A stretch of DNA of 5,552 nt from Thermoflexales bacterium (lineage in GTDB: Bacteria; Chloroflexota; Anaerolineae; Fen-1058). The stretch lies in NCBI GenBank assembly GCA_017999195.1, contig JAGOBP010000301.1, positions 1 to 5,552 of the forward strand. The letters are read 5' to 3'. The stretch's first letter is position 1. Each line of letters opens with the position of its first letter. The translations under genes were made by a program, and so were the position numbers. The notes under the pieces were generated by a model. The model did no database searches. It worked only from the letters and a program-made list of their open reading frames with translations, and was not told the origin of the DNA. This document shows positions 1-5,552 of the stretch, piece by piece.

Positions 1-2129
1 ATCTTCTTGCTGACGGCCATCCGGATTTCATCGGCCTCGCCGGGCTTGTAGCCCGCCAGGGTCACGGCCACTTGAATGATCTGCTCTTGATAAACGATGA
101 TGCCGTACGTTTCCGACAGAATCGATTCAAGTTTAGGATGGTGATACTTGATCTCTTCTTCGCCATGCAGGCGCTTGATGTAGGTCGGGATGTAGTCCAT
201 CGGGCCGGGGCGGAACAGCGAAATCCCCGCCACGATGTGCTCAAACTTGTACGGCCGCATCTCCATCAACATGCGCCGCATGCCGCCGCCTTCCACCTGG
301 AAGACGCCCAACACCTCGCCGCGCGACATCAACTCGAAGGACTTGCGATCATCAGTCGGGATGTTGTTGAGATTGAGCGTGACGCCGTGATTCTTCTGGA
401 TCAGATCACACGCTTTACGCATGATCGAGAGCGTGATCAAACCGAGGAAATCGACCTTCAACAACCCGATCGATTCCACGACGCCCATTTCGAACTGCGT
501 GATCGATTCGAGCGGGCTTTCGCTGCCGTCGCCTTTGGTGGGCCGGTGCAGCGGCGCGTATTCCACCAACGGCCGATCGGAAATGACCACGCCCGCCGCG
601 TGTGTGCCGATACTGCGCACCGTGCTTTCGACGGTGATCGCTCTATCGATCAGCGCGCGGGTTTGCTCGTTGGCTTCGTATTCCTGCTTGAATTCAGGAA
701 TCGTCTCCAGCGCTTCGGGCAACTTGACGGGCTTGCCGGGCACAGCGGGAATCAGCTTGGCAATGCGATCGACATCCGACAGCGGGATGTTAAGAGCGCG
801 GCCTGTGTCGCGAATAGCCGCGCGTGCGCCCAGCGTGCCAAACGTGATGATCTGCGCGACCTTGTCTTTGCCGTATTTGTTGACGGCATAGTTGATCATC
901 TCCGCGCGGCGATCATCGGGAAAGTCCATGTCGATATCGGGCATGGAAATGCGCCCCGGATTGAGGAAGCGCTCGAAGATCAAATTGTGCGGCAGCGGAT
1001 CGAGGTTCGTAATGCCGCTGGTGTACGCCACGATCGAGCTGGCGCCCGAACCGCGGATGTTCCACCAGATGTCGCGTTCGCGCGCATAGCGCGTCAGGTC
1101 GGCCACGATCAGGAAGTACGTGTCGAAGCCCATCTTGCCGATGACGCTCAACTCGTAATTGAGCCGCTCGCGCACGACGGGATCATCGGCGCGTTCGCCA
1201 TAGCGTTGACGCAGACCCACTTCGCACACTTGCCGCAAATGATCGGCCGCCGTCACACCGGCAGGCAGTTCGAAGTTGGGCAGGTGATAGCCCTTGCTGC
1301 TCAGATCGACGTTGCACATCTCGGCAATATCGAGTGTGGATCGCAGCGCGTCCGGCACTTCGCTGAAGAGCGCATTCATTTCAGCATAGCTCTTCAGGTA
1401 ATACGAATTGTCCGTCATCCGCATGCGATCGGTCTGCGCCACCTGCGACCCGGTGCCGATGCAGATCATCAAGTCTTGCGCGGGCGCGTCTTCTTGGCGG
1501 ATGTAATGCGCGTCGTTCGTGGCGACGGGACGAACATTAAATTCTTTCGCCAACGTCAACAAATGCCGGTTGATTGACACGAGTTCTTTGAAGCCTTCGT
1601 GCATTTGCAGTTCGACATAGAAGCGCTCGCGCCCGAAGACATCCACGTAATAGGCCATCGCCTTGCGCGCTTCATCGAGTCGACCGTCGGCCAGATAACG
1701 CGGAATCTCCGCCGCGCCGCAGCCGGTGGTGACGATTAGACCTTCGTTATATTGCGCCAGCGTTTCCTTATCGACGCGCGGCTTGTAATAGAAGCCTTCC
1801 AACTGCGACAGGCTGGCTAACTTCAGTAGATTCTTATAGCCCACATCCGTTTGCGAGAGGAACAGCAAATGATAAGGACTCTTGTCTTTGTTGGGGTCTT
1901 TGTCGAAGCGGGAACGGCGGGCGAGGTAGCCCTCCATGCCGATGATGGGCTTGACGCCCGCCTTCTTGGCGGCATTGAAAAAATCGATCACGCCAAACAT
2001 CACACCGTGATCGGTAATTGCCACCGCGGGCTGCTCCAATTCCTTGGCCCGCTTGACAATGGCATCGACTTTGCTGAGACCATCGAGCACTGAGTACTCG
2101 CTGTGGACGTGCAAGTGAACAAACGACAT
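1..2129 (-). CDS. dnaE: DNA polymerase III subunit alpha, N-terminal 709 residues (partial at window edge)
   Basis: This is the catalytic subunit of the replicative DNA polymerase, which extends DNA from dNTPs at the fork. I translated the frame by hand from ATG 2129-2127 to the edge and found no stop. The N-terminal PHP domain (about 1-270) begins HLHVHSEYS and keeps likely metal ligands H7, H9, D40-H41, E173, H177 and N205-D206-A-H208. The palm follows, with RGSG at 359-362 and PDIDMDF at 397-403. D398 and D400 correspond to E. coli D401 and D403, and D560 in VDFLGL corresponds to E. coli D555. The sequence leaves the window within the fingers, so the beta-clamp and OB regions are not visible; the family is usually about 1,100-1,200 residues. 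A Shine-Dalgarno AGAAGGT (2143-2137) lies 7 bases before the ATG and supports this start. It is an E. coli-type DnaE, not PolC, since no exonuclease domain is inserted in the PHP domain. Identity is very secure. Confidence 0.97.
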   Translation of the reverse strand, partial: MSFVHLHVHSEYSVLDGLSKVDAIVKRAKELEQPAVAITDHGVMFGVIDFFNAAKKAGVKPIIGMEGYLARRSRFDKDPNKDKSPYHLLFLSQTDVGYKNLLKLASLSQLEGFYYKPRVDKETLAQYNEGLIVTTGCGAAEIPRYLADGRLDEARKAMAYYVDVFGRERFYVELQMHEGFKELVSINRHLLTLAKEFNVRPVATNDAHYIRQEDAPAQDLMICIGTGSQVAQTDRMRMTDNSYYLKSYAEMNALFSEVPDALRSTLDIAEMCNVDLSSKGYHLPNFELPAGVTAADHLRQVCEVGLRQRYGERADDPVVRERLNYELSVIGKMGFDTYFLIVADLTRYARERDIWWNIRGSGASSIVAYTSGITNLDPLPHNLIFERFLNPGRISMPDIDMDFPDDRRAEMINYAVNKYGKDKVAQIITFGTLGARAAIRDTGRALNIPLSDVDRIAKLIPAVPGKPVKLPEALETIPEFKQEYEANEQTRALIDRAITVESTVRSIGTHAAGVVISDRPLVEYAPLHRPTKGDGSESPLESITQFEMGVVESIGLLKVDFLGLITLSIMRKACDLIQKNHGVTLNLNNIPTDDRKSFELMSRGEVLGVFQVEGGGMRRMLMEMRPYKFEHIVAGISLFRPGPMDYIPTYIKRLHGEEEIKYHHPKLESILSETYGIIVYQEQIIQVAVTLAGYKPGEADEIRMAVSKK

Positions 2130-2185
2130 GCTATTTACCTTCTTTGATCGATAAGCGAGGGAACAACGAGAAGAACGCGCGTTTG

Positions 2186-2213
2186 ATTATAGTCCGCCCA
2201 CCTTGCGAGTCAA
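2186..2213 (-). promoter_or_regulatory. Sigma-70-type promoter for dnaE
   Basis: On the minus strand, TTGACT (2213-2208, five of six consensus bases) is followed by a 16-base spacer and a perfect TATAAT (2191-2186). Transcription would be expected to start near 2179, giving a leader of about 50 bases before the dnaE ATG at 2129. The motifs are seen directly; activity and start point are inferred. Confidence 0.75.
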
Positions 2214-2312
2214 GGCACAAATCCCTGACTTACCGTTCAACATGAATAAGTGTAGCATATCCGCTCTGGCTCGATCAATGGTCATCGCGTACAACACCAC
2301 TTTGCCTCAACT

Positions 2313-2321
2313 TGGTATAAT
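2313..2321 (+). promoter_or_regulatory. Extended -10 promoter for mutM and the downstream gene
   Basis: A perfect TATAAT at 2316-2321 is preceded by TG plus one base (2313-2315), the extended -10 arrangement. No good -35 hexamer lies 16-18 bases upstream; that region reads ACAACACC. This fits known extended -10 promoters, which can work without a -35. Transcription would start near 2328, about 74 bases before the mutM ATG. It fires away from the dnaE promoter about 120 bases to its left. Confidence 0.6.
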
Positions 2322-2336
2322 TGTCGCCATCATAAC

Positions 2337-2384
2337 GAGGAGCCAGCACGCCTACGTGCGACGTCTGGGGACGCCTTACTCCTC
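2337..2384 (+). promoter_or_regulatory. Predicted folded leader of the mutM mRNA
   Basis: GAGGAG (2337-2342) can pair with CTCCTC (2379-2384). Between them sit two perfect small hairpins: GCACG/CGTGC (2346-2350 with 2355-2359, loop CCTA) and CGTC/GACG (2362-2365 with 2370-2373, loop TGGG). Together they could form a three-way junction covering most of the predicted leader. The only Shine-Dalgarno-like run in the leader (AGGAG, 2338-2342) would be buried in the outer stem, and it lies too far from the mutM ATG to serve it. The complementarity is seen directly; folding and any regulatory role are inferred, and stems this short can arise by chance. Confidence 0.3.
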
Positions 2385-2401
2385 ACCTTGGCCAACTCAC
2401 T

Positions 2402-3250
2402 ATGCCCGAACTCCCTGAAGTTGAAACGCTTGTCCGACGCCTGCGCGAACCCGTCATTGGCCGCACGATCATCAACGCCGCCGTGAAGTGGCCCCGCACG
2501 ATCGGCCGTCCCGCGCCTAAAGAATTTGTGCGCCAGGTGCGCGGCTGCATCATCACGTCGATCAACCGCCGCGCCAAGTATCTGGTGTTTGAGCTGCGAA
2601 CGCATCCTGAGCGGAACGTAGTGAAGTCGAAGGACGCCGCCCAACCGCCACTCTTCCTATTGATCCACCTCAAAATGAGTGGCAAACTAAGTGTGGTCAG
2701 TGGCGATGCGCCGCTCTTGAAGCACGATCGCGTCATCTTCGATCTGGACAACGGCCAGCAGCTGCGCTTCAACGACATCCGCAAATTCGGGCGCATGCAC
2801 CTGGTGCCGGACGTGGATGACATCACCGGCGCGCACGGGCCGGAGCCGCTCGATCGGGCCTTTACCTTGCCCAGGTTCCGGGAAATGATCGGGGCACGCT
2901 CGGGCGCAATCAAGCCGCTCTTGTTGAATCAACAGTTTTTATCGGGCGTGGGCAATATCTATGCGGACGAATCGTTGTGGTATGCTAAGATTCATCCGCT
3001 GCGCAAAGCGAATTCATTGAAAGACGCCGAGGTCGCCGCACTGTACAAATCGATCCGGCGCGTGCTTAAACAAGCCATCGATGATCAGGGCACCGACGCG
3101 GGCGACGGTGTCATCGAGGGCGACTACCGGCCGCGCGTGTACGATCGACAAGATCGCCCCTGTTATCGCTGTCATCAACCGATTCTCAAGACGGTGGTGG
3201 GGCAGCGCGGCACACACTTCTGTCCGCACTGTCAACGGAAGCGAGGCTAG
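2402..3250 (+). CDS. mutM: Formamidopyrimidine-DNA glycosylase (Fpg/MutM)
   Basis: This base-excision repair enzyme removes 8-oxoguanine and ring-opened purines and then cleaves the strand by beta/delta elimination. The protein has 282 residues, a little longer than the usual 270 or so. It starts MPELPEVE; family knowledge makes Pro2 (exposed after Met removal) the Schiff-base nucleophile and Glu3 catalytic, which fixes the start at 2402. Other key residues are present: K59 in RRAKY, the strand-probing triad M92, R127 and F129, N185 in GVGNIYADES, and a C-terminal zinc finger C254-X2-C257-X16-C274-X2-C277 with R269 inside it. Two oddities are a roughly 15-residue polar insertion around 67-83 and a divergent, shorter stretch around 229-250 where the 8-oxoG capping loop normally lies. 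No clear Shine-Dalgarno precedes the ATG. The next gene starts one base after the TAG stop, suggesting an operon. The intact MPELPE start and zinc finger argue against the paralogue Nei. Confidence 0.96.
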   Translation: MPELPEVETLVRRLREPVIGRTIINAAVKWPRTIGRPAPKEFVRQVRGCIITSINRRAKYLVFELRTHPERNVVKSKDAAQPPLFLLIHLKMSGKLSVVSGDAPLLKHDRVIFDLDNGQQLRFNDIRKFGRMHLVPDVDDITGAHGPEPLDRAFTLPRFREMIGARSGAIKPLLLNQQFLSGVGNIYADESLWYAKIHPLRKANSLKDAEVAALYKSIRRVLKQAIDDQGTDAGDGVIEGDYRPRVYDRQDRPCYRCHQPILKTVVGQRGTHFCPHCQRKRG

Positions 3251-3251
3251 C

Positions 3252-4025
3252 ATGACCATTTCAGACGACCGCTTTTTTGTGATTGCCGGCATCATCGGAC
3301 TAGCGCTGTTGTTGCTGGCTGTGGGCTTGATCGCCGCAGTGCGCGGCCGTAACAAGACCACAATCAGCGAGTCACCCATCGACAGCACACCCGCGCCGTC
3401 GTGGGTGAAGAACATCGCGGGCGCGGCGGGCAAGACCTTGACCGGTACCGCGCCCATCGTCGCCGCAGCGGCCGAGGCCATTGTCGTACTGAAAGATGCC
3501 GTCTCAAACGAGTGGGTGGTCGAAGTCAACGGCATGCGCTATTCAAGCCTAAAGGACATTCACGACGATAAAGCAGCCAGCAAGGTTATGGCCGCGATCG
3601 AAGGCTTGCGCCAGTTTGCGGGTATCACCGGCCCGGTCGCACCCGCAGCCGCTCAACCGGCGGTGGGGGTCGCCGTCCCGATTGTGCCAGCGGGCGAATC
3701 CATTCCCTTTGTATCGCCGGACAGCGCGCCCAAACTTGAACCGGTGGTGGCCGCGGCTCTGGCGCAAGGCGCGACCAGCGCCAGCAAGCCCAAATATCCG
3801 GCGCCGGCGGGCAGCATTCTGGATCAGATCGAAAAAGTCTTGCAGCGCAATCTACTGAAAGACCCGGACTTGCTGGCGCGGCGCATTCACATCGGCGCGG
3901 CCCTGGATGGCAGTCTGCTGCTTGAAGTGGATTGGAGCACGTACAAATCGGCCGACGAAGTGCCCGAGGGCCGCGTGCGCGACTTGATTAAAGCCTCCAT
4001 TCAAGAATGGGAACGCACCGCCTGA
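3252..4025 (+). CDS. Single-pass membrane protein of unknown function
   Basis: I cannot assign a function. The reading frame is open upstream to 3081, but ATG 3252 is the better start: it lies one base after the mutM stop, GAGG sits 5 bases before it, and it directly precedes a membrane segment. The 257-residue product has a hydrophobic helix at about 8-30 followed by RGRNK, so by the positive-inside rule the bulk should be cytoplasmic. Two segments look folded. Residues 76-125 contain EWVVEVNGMRYSSL and then a helix-like stretch. Residues 187-255 run from ILDQIEKVLQRNLL through LLLEVDWSTYKSADEVPEG to IKASIQEWER. A Pro/Ala-rich linker (about 126-186) joins them. I recall similar anchored proteins of unknown function in Chloroflexota, but cannot confirm this here. 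It shares the mutM transcript and ends just before the terminator at 4029. There is no signal-peptidase site, so it is probably anchored rather than secreted. Confidence 0.85.
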   Translation: MTISDDRFFVIAGIIGLALLLLAVGLIAAVRGRNKTTISESPIDSTPAPSWVKNIAGAAGKTLTGTAPIVAAAAEAIVVLKDAVSNEWVVEVNGMRYSSLKDIHDDKAASKVMAAIEGLRQFAGITGPVAPAAAQPAVGVAVPIVPAGESIPFVSPDSAPKLEPVVAAALAQGATSASKPKYPAPAGSILDQIEKVLQRNLLKDPDLLARRIHIGAALDGSLLLEVDWSTYKSADEVPEGRVRDLIKASIQEWERTA

Positions 4026-4028
4026 TCT

Positions 4029-4069
4029 AAAAAACCGCCGAAGTCTTATGGACTTCGGCGGTTTTTTTT
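4029..4069. terminator. Bidirectional rho-independent terminator
   Basis: CCGCCGAAGTC (4035-4045) pairs perfectly with GACTTCGGCGG (4051-4061) around a 5-base loop TTATG. Eight T residues (4062-4069) follow on the plus strand and six A residues (4029-4034) precede, giving a U-tract on either strand. It begins 4 bases after the stop of the membrane-protein gene. Read from the other side, it begins at the stop codon of the adenosine deaminase gene (TAA, 4070-4068), which lies within the T-run. It therefore serves both converging operons. Confidence 0.93.
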
Positions 4070-5141
4070 AGAGTCGCAGATCAAACTCTTCCAGGATTTG
4101 CTTTTCCAACAACAGCCGATCGTCCGGCGGCAGGAACGACGCCCGGATCGCGTTGCGGTTGAATGTTCGCAAGTCGCGCAGACTCAAGCCCATGCCCTTC
4201 ACCGTCACCAGATACTCATCGGTCAGCGTCGTATCAGATACGCTGGGATCATCGGTGTTCACGGTCACGGGCACGCGCAGTTGATACAGATCGCGCAGCG
4301 GGTGATGGCCGAAGTTGGGCATCACGCCGGTTTGCAAATTGCTGGTGGGGCACACCTCCAGCGTGATATTGCGCTGGCGGATCAACTGCACCACCGTTGA
4401 ATCCTCAATGGCATGAATCCCGTGCCCAATGCGCTGCGCGCCCAACTGCTCGATCGCTTCGCGGACATTATTCGAACCGCCCGCTTCACCGGCATGCACC
4501 GTGATGCCTAGCCCTTGTTCCGCCGCCCGGCGAAACAAGTTCGCAAAGGGCAGCGCCGAATGCCGCATTTCGTCACCGGCCAAATCGATGCCCACCACGC
4601 CGCGCTCACGAAAGGCCAGCGCCACCTCGATGATCTCGGCGGCCGCCGCCAGCTTCTCATGCCGCACGATCGTGCAGAGCAAGCGCACGGTCATGGCCGC
4701 ATCGGCCTGCGCGCGCGCCACCGAATCTGCCACCCACTCGGTCACTTCATAAAACGAGAATCCTTGCGCATGCGCCAGCGCCGCCGGATTGAAGCGCAAT
4801 TCCAGATAACGCACGTTGTCAAATGCGGCATCGATGACAGCTTCGTAAGCCACTCGCTCCACGGCTTCGCGCGTCGTATAAAAGCGGCGTAGCAGTTGAA
4901 ACTTCTCTAAAAAGCGCTGAAAATCCGGGGGGTCATCCGTAATCTGCACGTAGGGGCGCAGGCGGTCGATGTCGTAACTGGGCAGATCGATGCCGTGTTC
5001 GCGCGCAATATCCGCCAGTGTTTCCAGCCGCAGCGAACCTTCCAGATGTCGGTGCAGATCGACCTTGGGCAGCGCGTGCAAAACTCGCCGCATCTCGGCC
5101 ATGCGCAGCGGCCCCGTTTGAGAGTGGAAAACAGGCGTCAT
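4068..5141 (-). CDS. add: Adenosine deaminase family protein
   Basis: The expected reaction is zinc-dependent hydrolytic deamination of adenosine and deoxyadenosine to inosine forms, in cytoplasmic purine salvage. The 357-residue product carries the full amidohydrolase metal and catalytic set: H30 and H32 in VDLHRHLEGS, H216 and the proton-shuttle E219 in TVHAGE, H240 in RIGHG, and D297-D298 in NTDDP. DLAGDE (186-191) and CPTSN (264-268) are also typical of the family. The length matches bacterial and animal enzymes. ATG 5141 is preferred because it overlaps the stop of the upstream kinase gene as ATGA (5141-5138). Relatives often begin nearer residue 14 or 17 (both Met), so those starts remain possible. 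Subfamilies acting on adenine, N6-methyl-AMP or aminodeoxyfutalosine share this fold, so adenosine is the likely but unproved substrate. Confidence 0.93.
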   Translation of the reverse strand: MTPVFHSQTGPLRMAEMRRVLHALPKVDLHRHLEGSLRLETLADIAREHGIDLPSYDIDRLRPYVQITDDPPDFQRFLEKFQLLRRFYTTREAVERVAYEAVIDAAFDNVRYLELRFNPAALAHAQGFSFYEVTEWVADSVARAQADAAMTVRLLCTIVRHEKLAAAAEIIEVALAFRERGVVGIDLAGDEMRHSALPFANLFRRAAEQGLGITVHAGEAGGSNNVREAIEQLGAQRIGHGIHAIEDSTVVQLIRQRNITLEVCPTSNLQTGVMPNFGHHPLRDLYQLRVPVTVNTDDPSVSDTTLTDEYLVTVKGMGLSLRDLRTFNRNAIRASFLPPDDRLLLEKQILEEFDLRL

Positions 5142-5552
5142 GACGTTCCCAACCTATCGGCCGCAGTCACCACCGGCGCGATTGTTTTGGGCAGCGTAAA
5201 AACAAACCGGCTGCCGTGGCCCATTTCGCTCTCGACCCAAATTTCGCCGCCATGCGACTCCACAATCCGCTTGGCGATAGCCAGGCCCAGGCCCGCCCCG
5301 CCAAACCGGCGCGTGGCCGAACCGTCGACCTGATAGAACCGATCGAAAATTCGCTTGAGCTTGTCTGGCGGAATACCCACGCCCATATCGGCCACGCTGA
5401 GTTGCAGCCGATCGCCCCGATCTTCAACCCCGATCGTGATGGTGCCGCCCCGCGGACTGAACTTGATGGCGTTGCCCAACAAATTATCGAACACCTGATT
5501 GATCCGGTCGCGGTCGATCGCGATCGGGGCCACCACGTCCGGCGCATCCAGA
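5138..5552 (-). CDS. Sensor histidine kinase, C-terminal ATPase domain (partial, N-terminus beyond window)
   Basis: Only the last 137 residues are visible; the frame stays open to the right edge, so the true start, the sensor region and the phospho-accepting histidine are not seen. The fragment is a nearly complete HATPase domain of a two-component kinase, which binds ATP and phosphorylates its own histidine before passing phosphate to a response regulator. Counting from the first whole codon, the N box is DNLLGNAIKFSP (22-33), the G1 box DMGVG (55-59), the F box FDRF (69-72), and the G2 box GGAGLGLAIAKR (84-95). GHGSRFVFTLP (111-121) then forms the last strand. A tail of about 16 residues follows, with no receiver domain. 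The TGA stop overlaps the add start by 4 bases, implying one operon and coupled translation. The signal and partner regulator cannot be inferred. Confidence 0.95.
   Translation of the reverse strand, partial: LDAPDVVAPIAIDRDRINQVFDNLLGNAIKFSPRGGTITIGVEDRGDRLQLSVADMGVGIPPDKLKRIFDRFYQVDGSATRRFGGAGLGLAIAKRIVESHGGEIWVESEMGHGSRFVFTLPKTIAPVVTAADRLGTS

Noticed and set aside
72..1577. A 501-codon open frame on the plus strand opposite dnaE
   Set aside because: It is codon-aligned antiparallel to dnaE, where GC-rich codon use rarely creates reverse stops. The product (rich in Arg, His, Asp and Gln) resembles no family, and dnaE on the other strand is unmistakable.
2214..2312. Search for a small RNA or operator between the divergent promoters
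   Set aside because: I saw no convincing inverted repeat, terminator or second promoter. A TATGCT-like -10 near 2255-2260 on the minus strand has its best -35 only 13 bases away.
2356..2418. Possible 20-residue leader peptide from GTG 2356, overlapping the mutM start
   Set aside because: The nearest Shine-Dalgarno-like run (GAGGAG) is 13 bases away across a hairpin, the start is GTG, and the peptide has no attenuator-like codon run. There is not enough to call a gene.
3081..3251. 57-residue upstream extension of the membrane-protein frame
   Set aside because: It lies wholly within mutM in another frame. The ATG at 3252 has a Shine-Dalgarno and precedes the membrane helix directly, so the longer start is an artefact.
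3014..3535. 173-codon minus-strand open frame across the mutM end and the membrane-protein start
   Set aside because: It runs antisense to two supported genes, has no Shine-Dalgarno or promoter that I can see, and has no recognisable motif.
4664..4675. 12-bp perfect palindrome GCACGATCGTGC as a regulator site
   Set aside because: It lies inside the add coding sequence and is centred on one of the many CGATCG copies, so it is better explained by that general enrichment.
4098..4892. Several plus-strand open frames opposite add
   Set aside because: They mirror a gene with a complete set of adenosine deaminase catalytic residues on the minus strand. The products have no motifs.
5515..5526. Tandem CGATCGCGATCG palindrome as an operator or attachment site
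   Set aside because: It falls in kinase codons for I-D-R-type residues and is two adjacent copies of the enriched hexamer. No mobile element or gene boundary is nearby.
5167..5547. Alternative minus-strand frame of 126 codons in the kinase region
   Set aside because: The neighbouring frame carries the N, G1, F and G2 boxes of a histidine kinase; this one is only an off-frame reading of the same DNA.

Overview
The window looks like ordinary chromosomal DNA from a fairly GC-rich bacterium. I see no insertion sequence, phage, CRISPR array, tRNA or rRNA. The DnaE palm sequence (the GSGASS and PDIDMDF segments) and the unnamed membrane protein behind mutM resemble Chloroflexota (Anaerolineae-like) proteins as I remember them. 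That placement is inference from family knowledge, not a search result.

Layout: positions 1-2129 hold the N-terminal 709 residues of the replicative DNA polymerase III alpha subunit (dnaE, minus strand), whose C-terminal part lies beyond the left edge. Positions 2130-2401 are a divergent promoter region. It has a near-consensus sigma-70-type promoter firing left into dnaE and an extended -10 promoter firing right, followed by a foldable leader, into mutM. Positions 2402-3250 encode formamidopyrimidine-DNA glycosylase (mutM/fpg). One base later begins a gene for a 257-residue protein with one membrane anchor and unknown function (3252-4025). A strong bidirectional terminator (4029-4069) closes that operon and the converging one. 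Minus-strand positions 4068-5141 encode an adenosine deaminase family protein (add). Its start overlaps by 4 bases (ATGA) the stop of a sensor histidine kinase whose C-terminal ATPase domain fills 5138-5552.

How the genes fit together: the divergent pair joins replication (DnaE, with an apparently intact PHP metal site) to repair of oxidised guanine (MutM). The small membrane protein is probably co-transcribed with MutM. On the right, the kinase and the deaminase look translationally coupled, although no direct functional link between them is known to me.

I found no obviously new multi-gene system. The points most worth a second look are the uncharacterised membrane protein, the roughly tenfold excess of the palindrome CGATCG (18 copies by hand count), and the structured mutM leader that lacks a Shine-Dalgarno sequence next to the start codon.
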